The position numbers were made by a program, and so were the translations under genes. From a candidate division WOR-1 bacterium RIFOXYB2_FULL_48_7 (GTDB lineage Bacteria; Margulisbacteria; WOR-1; O2-12-FULL-45-9; XYB2-FULL-48-7), in NCBI GenBank assembly GCA_001771615.1, contig MEUF01000072.1, positions 3,033 through 8,413 of the forward strand: 5,381 nt of DNA, written 5' to 3'. This document shows positions 4,141-5,381 of the stretch, in pieces. The notes beneath the pieces were generated by a model. The model saw only the letters and a program-made list of their open reading frames with translations, searched no databases and was not told the DNA's origin. Each line of letters opens with the position of its first letter. The stretch's first letter is position 1.

Positions 4141-5151
4141 TGAAGAGATCAATTCATGTAATGTGCCGGCCGGTTCCGTCCCGTAATACAACCGGTATTT
4201 TGCCGATTGGAAAACTGCCACAACATCGGGATCGAGGAGCGAAGAGGTTGAGCCGCTGGGGGCGGCTATGTCTCCCGCTTCAATAGTAAATGTTCGACCG
4301 TCGGGCGACTGCGCCGAGCGGATTCTAAGCGACCCGATCTGGGTGCCGGCCGGAGGAGTTGTTAAAAACAGTTTATAATTGCCGGAGCCAAGCTGGATTA
4401 TGTCAGGATCATTTGTCTGCCCTCCATAGCTCCCAGAAAGAGTTATTTCCCCCTCCCGCGTCCAGCTCTGGCCATTATCAGTTGAGGTCGCAGTATATAT
4501 CCGACTGGTTGTTGTGCTGCCAACATAGTACATCCGCAACGTCGTACCATTAATGTAAATAAGATCGGGGACAGAAACAAAATCACCGTTGGCTTCACCG
4601 GAAAATATTGCGCCATTTGCGTAAGGGCCAATATAAGCGGAAAAAGTAAGCCCATCCGGTGAGGTGGCGCGATAAAGACGTTCAGTAATCGGATTGACGG
4701 TTTGGATGCCATAAATCATGACGAAAGAACCATCCGTCACCTGAATTACCGCTGGGTTGGTTGCCCCTGTTTGTGACAAGGCAAGAATAGGGGCGCTCCA
4801 GCTTAACCCGTCAGTGGAGCTAAATGTCCAGATGCCTCCCGGCCCAGTAAAATACTGACGGTAGGTCCCTTCGGGCGTGATTATTGTGCAGGTAGATGTA
4901 ACTGGTTCGATGGTTCCGGTCCAGGTTAGGGACTCTTCGCTCCAGGTGACCTGTGTTGTCGTTGTCATGGAGGTTGATGTTGTGGTAGAGGTTAGTATTG
5001 TTGAGGTTGTTGTAACAGTCGTTGAGGTAGTCGTTGTTGCCAGGGTGGTTGTTGTTGTCGCAACTGTCTCCGAATTGCCAGCACAGCCAAGCAAGGAAAC
5101 CCCGGCCAATAAAATTATTATTGCCACAAAACAAGCAAGAAAATATTTCAT
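4135..5151 (-). CDS. Secreted lipoprotein with Thr-rich linker and predicted beta-propeller (Asp-box-like repeats)
   Basis: The 338-residue precursor has a positive N-terminus, a hydrophobic stretch (4-21) and the lipobox SLLGC, so Cys23 should be lipidated and the protein anchored on the outer side of a membrane. Residues 31-66 are almost all Thr with some Ser, a flexible and possibly glycosylated linker. The remaining 270 residues repeat two motifs: Asp-box-like S-x-D-G-x-x-[WF] at 112-118, 164-170, 223-230 and 282-288, and [ND/VP]-P-[DA]-[VIL] strands ending in an aromatic YY/IY/LF pair at about 132-147, 194-209, 248-262 and 307-323. This pattern suits a five-bladed propeller like those of GH43/GH32-type enzymes or sialidase-like binding proteins. 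No catalytic triad can be assigned, so it may bind glycans rather than cut them. Its ATG directly follows the upstream stop (TAG-ATG), with only a weak AAAG as SD. Confidence 0.85.
   Translation of the reverse strand: MKYFLACFVAIIILLAGVSLLGCAGNSETVATTTTTLATTTTSTTVTTTSTILTSTTTSTSMTTTTQVTWSEESLTWTGTIEPVTSTCTIITPEGTYRQYFTGPGGIWTFSSTDGLSWSAPILALSQTGATNPAVIQVTDGSFVMIYGIQTVNPITERLYRATSPDGLTFSAYIGPYANGAIFSGEANGDFVSVPDLIYINGTTLRMYYVGSTTTSRIYTATSTDNGQSWTREGEITLSGSYGGQTNDPDIIQLGSGNYKLFLTTPPAGTQIGSLRIRSAQSPDGRTFTIEAGDIAAPSGSTSSLLDPDVVAVFQSAKYRLYYGTEPAGTLHELISSQ
4954..5061. repeat. Imperfect triplet-repeat tract encoding the Thr-rich linker
   Basis: The plus strand is built of GTT/GGT/TGT-type triplets, and the minus strand reads mixed ACN codons. 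It encodes lipoprotein residues 31-66, with Thr runs broken by Ser, Val, Leu, Ile, Met and Ala. Mixed codon use suggests an old or selected tract, but triplet gains or losses would keep the frame and change linker length. Confidence 0.7.
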
Positions 5152-5381
5152 CTACTTTAACATTGCGCTGACGTCGGGAATTTGGGTTTGGCCGTCAGCA
5201 ATCAGGATCTTTTTGACCGGTGACCCGGGATTGAGATCGAAATTCATTAGGCTGACGGATTTCCAGTTGGTATTGTCATAAGTTTTATAATACATTACCC
5301 TGTTTGTCATATCTTTGATCAGCACCCATTGGGCATAACCGTAAAGTTTGACAAAGGGGGCCGGAGATTCTTTGACAACCC
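5152..5381 (-). CDS. C-terminal fragment of a choloylglycine hydrolase / penicillin V acylase-like protein (runs off right edge)
   Basis: An open frame enters from the right edge (first full codon 5379-5377) and ends at TAG 5154-5152, giving 75 residues. The segment YGYAQWVLIKDMTNRVMYYKTYDNTNWKSV (about 13-42) resembles the C-terminal strands of linear amide C-N hydrolases (choloylglycine hydrolase family), where a [TQ]xWxxVxDxxNxxxYYxTYDN pattern recurs near the end. These are Ntn hydrolases with an N-terminal Cys nucleophile acting on bile salts, penicillin V or acyl-homoserine lactones. The nucleophile and other catalytic residues are outside the window, so activity cannot be judged. It ends LIADGQTQIPDVSAMLK, and the lipoprotein gene begins at the next base, so the two are almost certainly co-transcribed. 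The family call is from pattern memory and moderate; that the region is coding is much surer. Confidence 0.65.
   Translation of the reverse strand, partial: VVKESPAPFVKLYGYAQWVLIKDMTNRVMYYKTYDNTNWKSVSLMNFDLNPGSPVKKILIADGQTQIPDVSAMLK

Noticed and set aside
4820..5134. Minus-strand Asn-rich frame overlapping the lipoprotein
   Set aside because: A frame-shifted reading of the triplet repeat (ACN read as AAC-type codons); no start context or domain.
4877..5281. Plus-strand open frame rich in Val (134 codons)
   Set aside because: It is the antisense of the Thr-rich linker and adjacent genes; its Val runs come only from the repeat, and lipobox and propeller motifs are on the minus strand.

Overview
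The window reads as ordinary bacterial chromosome with dense, mostly minus-strand genes. It carries bacterial-type GatC, GatA and TsaD, a lipobox lipoprotein, and sigma70-type promoters that match consensus closely. No gene is specific enough to name the organism. Two features would fit an uncultivated lineage known from metagenomes, but this is only an impression: a heptad-periodic DNA tract inside tsaD, and a long Thr-rich linker behind the lipobox.

Layout, in map order. From 1 to 1664 on the minus strand lies a housekeeping block transcribed tsaD -> gatC -> gatA, with gatA running off the left edge. TsaD makes the t6A modification of ANN-decoding tRNAs, and GatCA(B) makes Gln-tRNA(Gln)/Asn-tRNA(Asn) by transamidation, so both serve translation fidelity. 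A divergent intergenic region (1665-1828) separates tsaD from a plus-strand single gene (1829-2815), a class I SAM methyltransferase with an unrecognised N-terminal half. Convergent to it is a compact minus-strand operon (2864-4083), transcribed arsR-type regulator -> small SAM methyltransferase -> DsrE-family protein. These genes overlap or nearly touch, and the operon has a perfect-consensus promoter overlapped by a dyad that probably serves as its autoregulatory operator. From 4135 to the right edge, also on the minus strand, are the C-terminus of a protein resembling choloylglycine hydrolase/penicillin V acylase and, directly after it, a secreted lipoprotein with a Thr-rich linker and a predicted beta-propeller.

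The most notable finding is where the promoters sit. gatC has TTGCCA-17-TATAAT with the predicted +1 on the A of its ATG. arsR has TTGACA-17-TATAAT only about 3-4 nt before its ATG. tsaD has an extended -10 about 6 nt before its ATG. None of these genes has a Shine-Dalgarno (SD) sequence, whereas the operon-internal dsrE has a textbook one. The lineage therefore probably uses leaderless or near-leaderless mRNAs for the first genes of transcripts. The second item of interest is the arsR-methyltransferase-dsrE operon, a candidate thiol/persulfide or metalloid stress module. I see no mobile element, CRISPR array, tRNA or rRNA.
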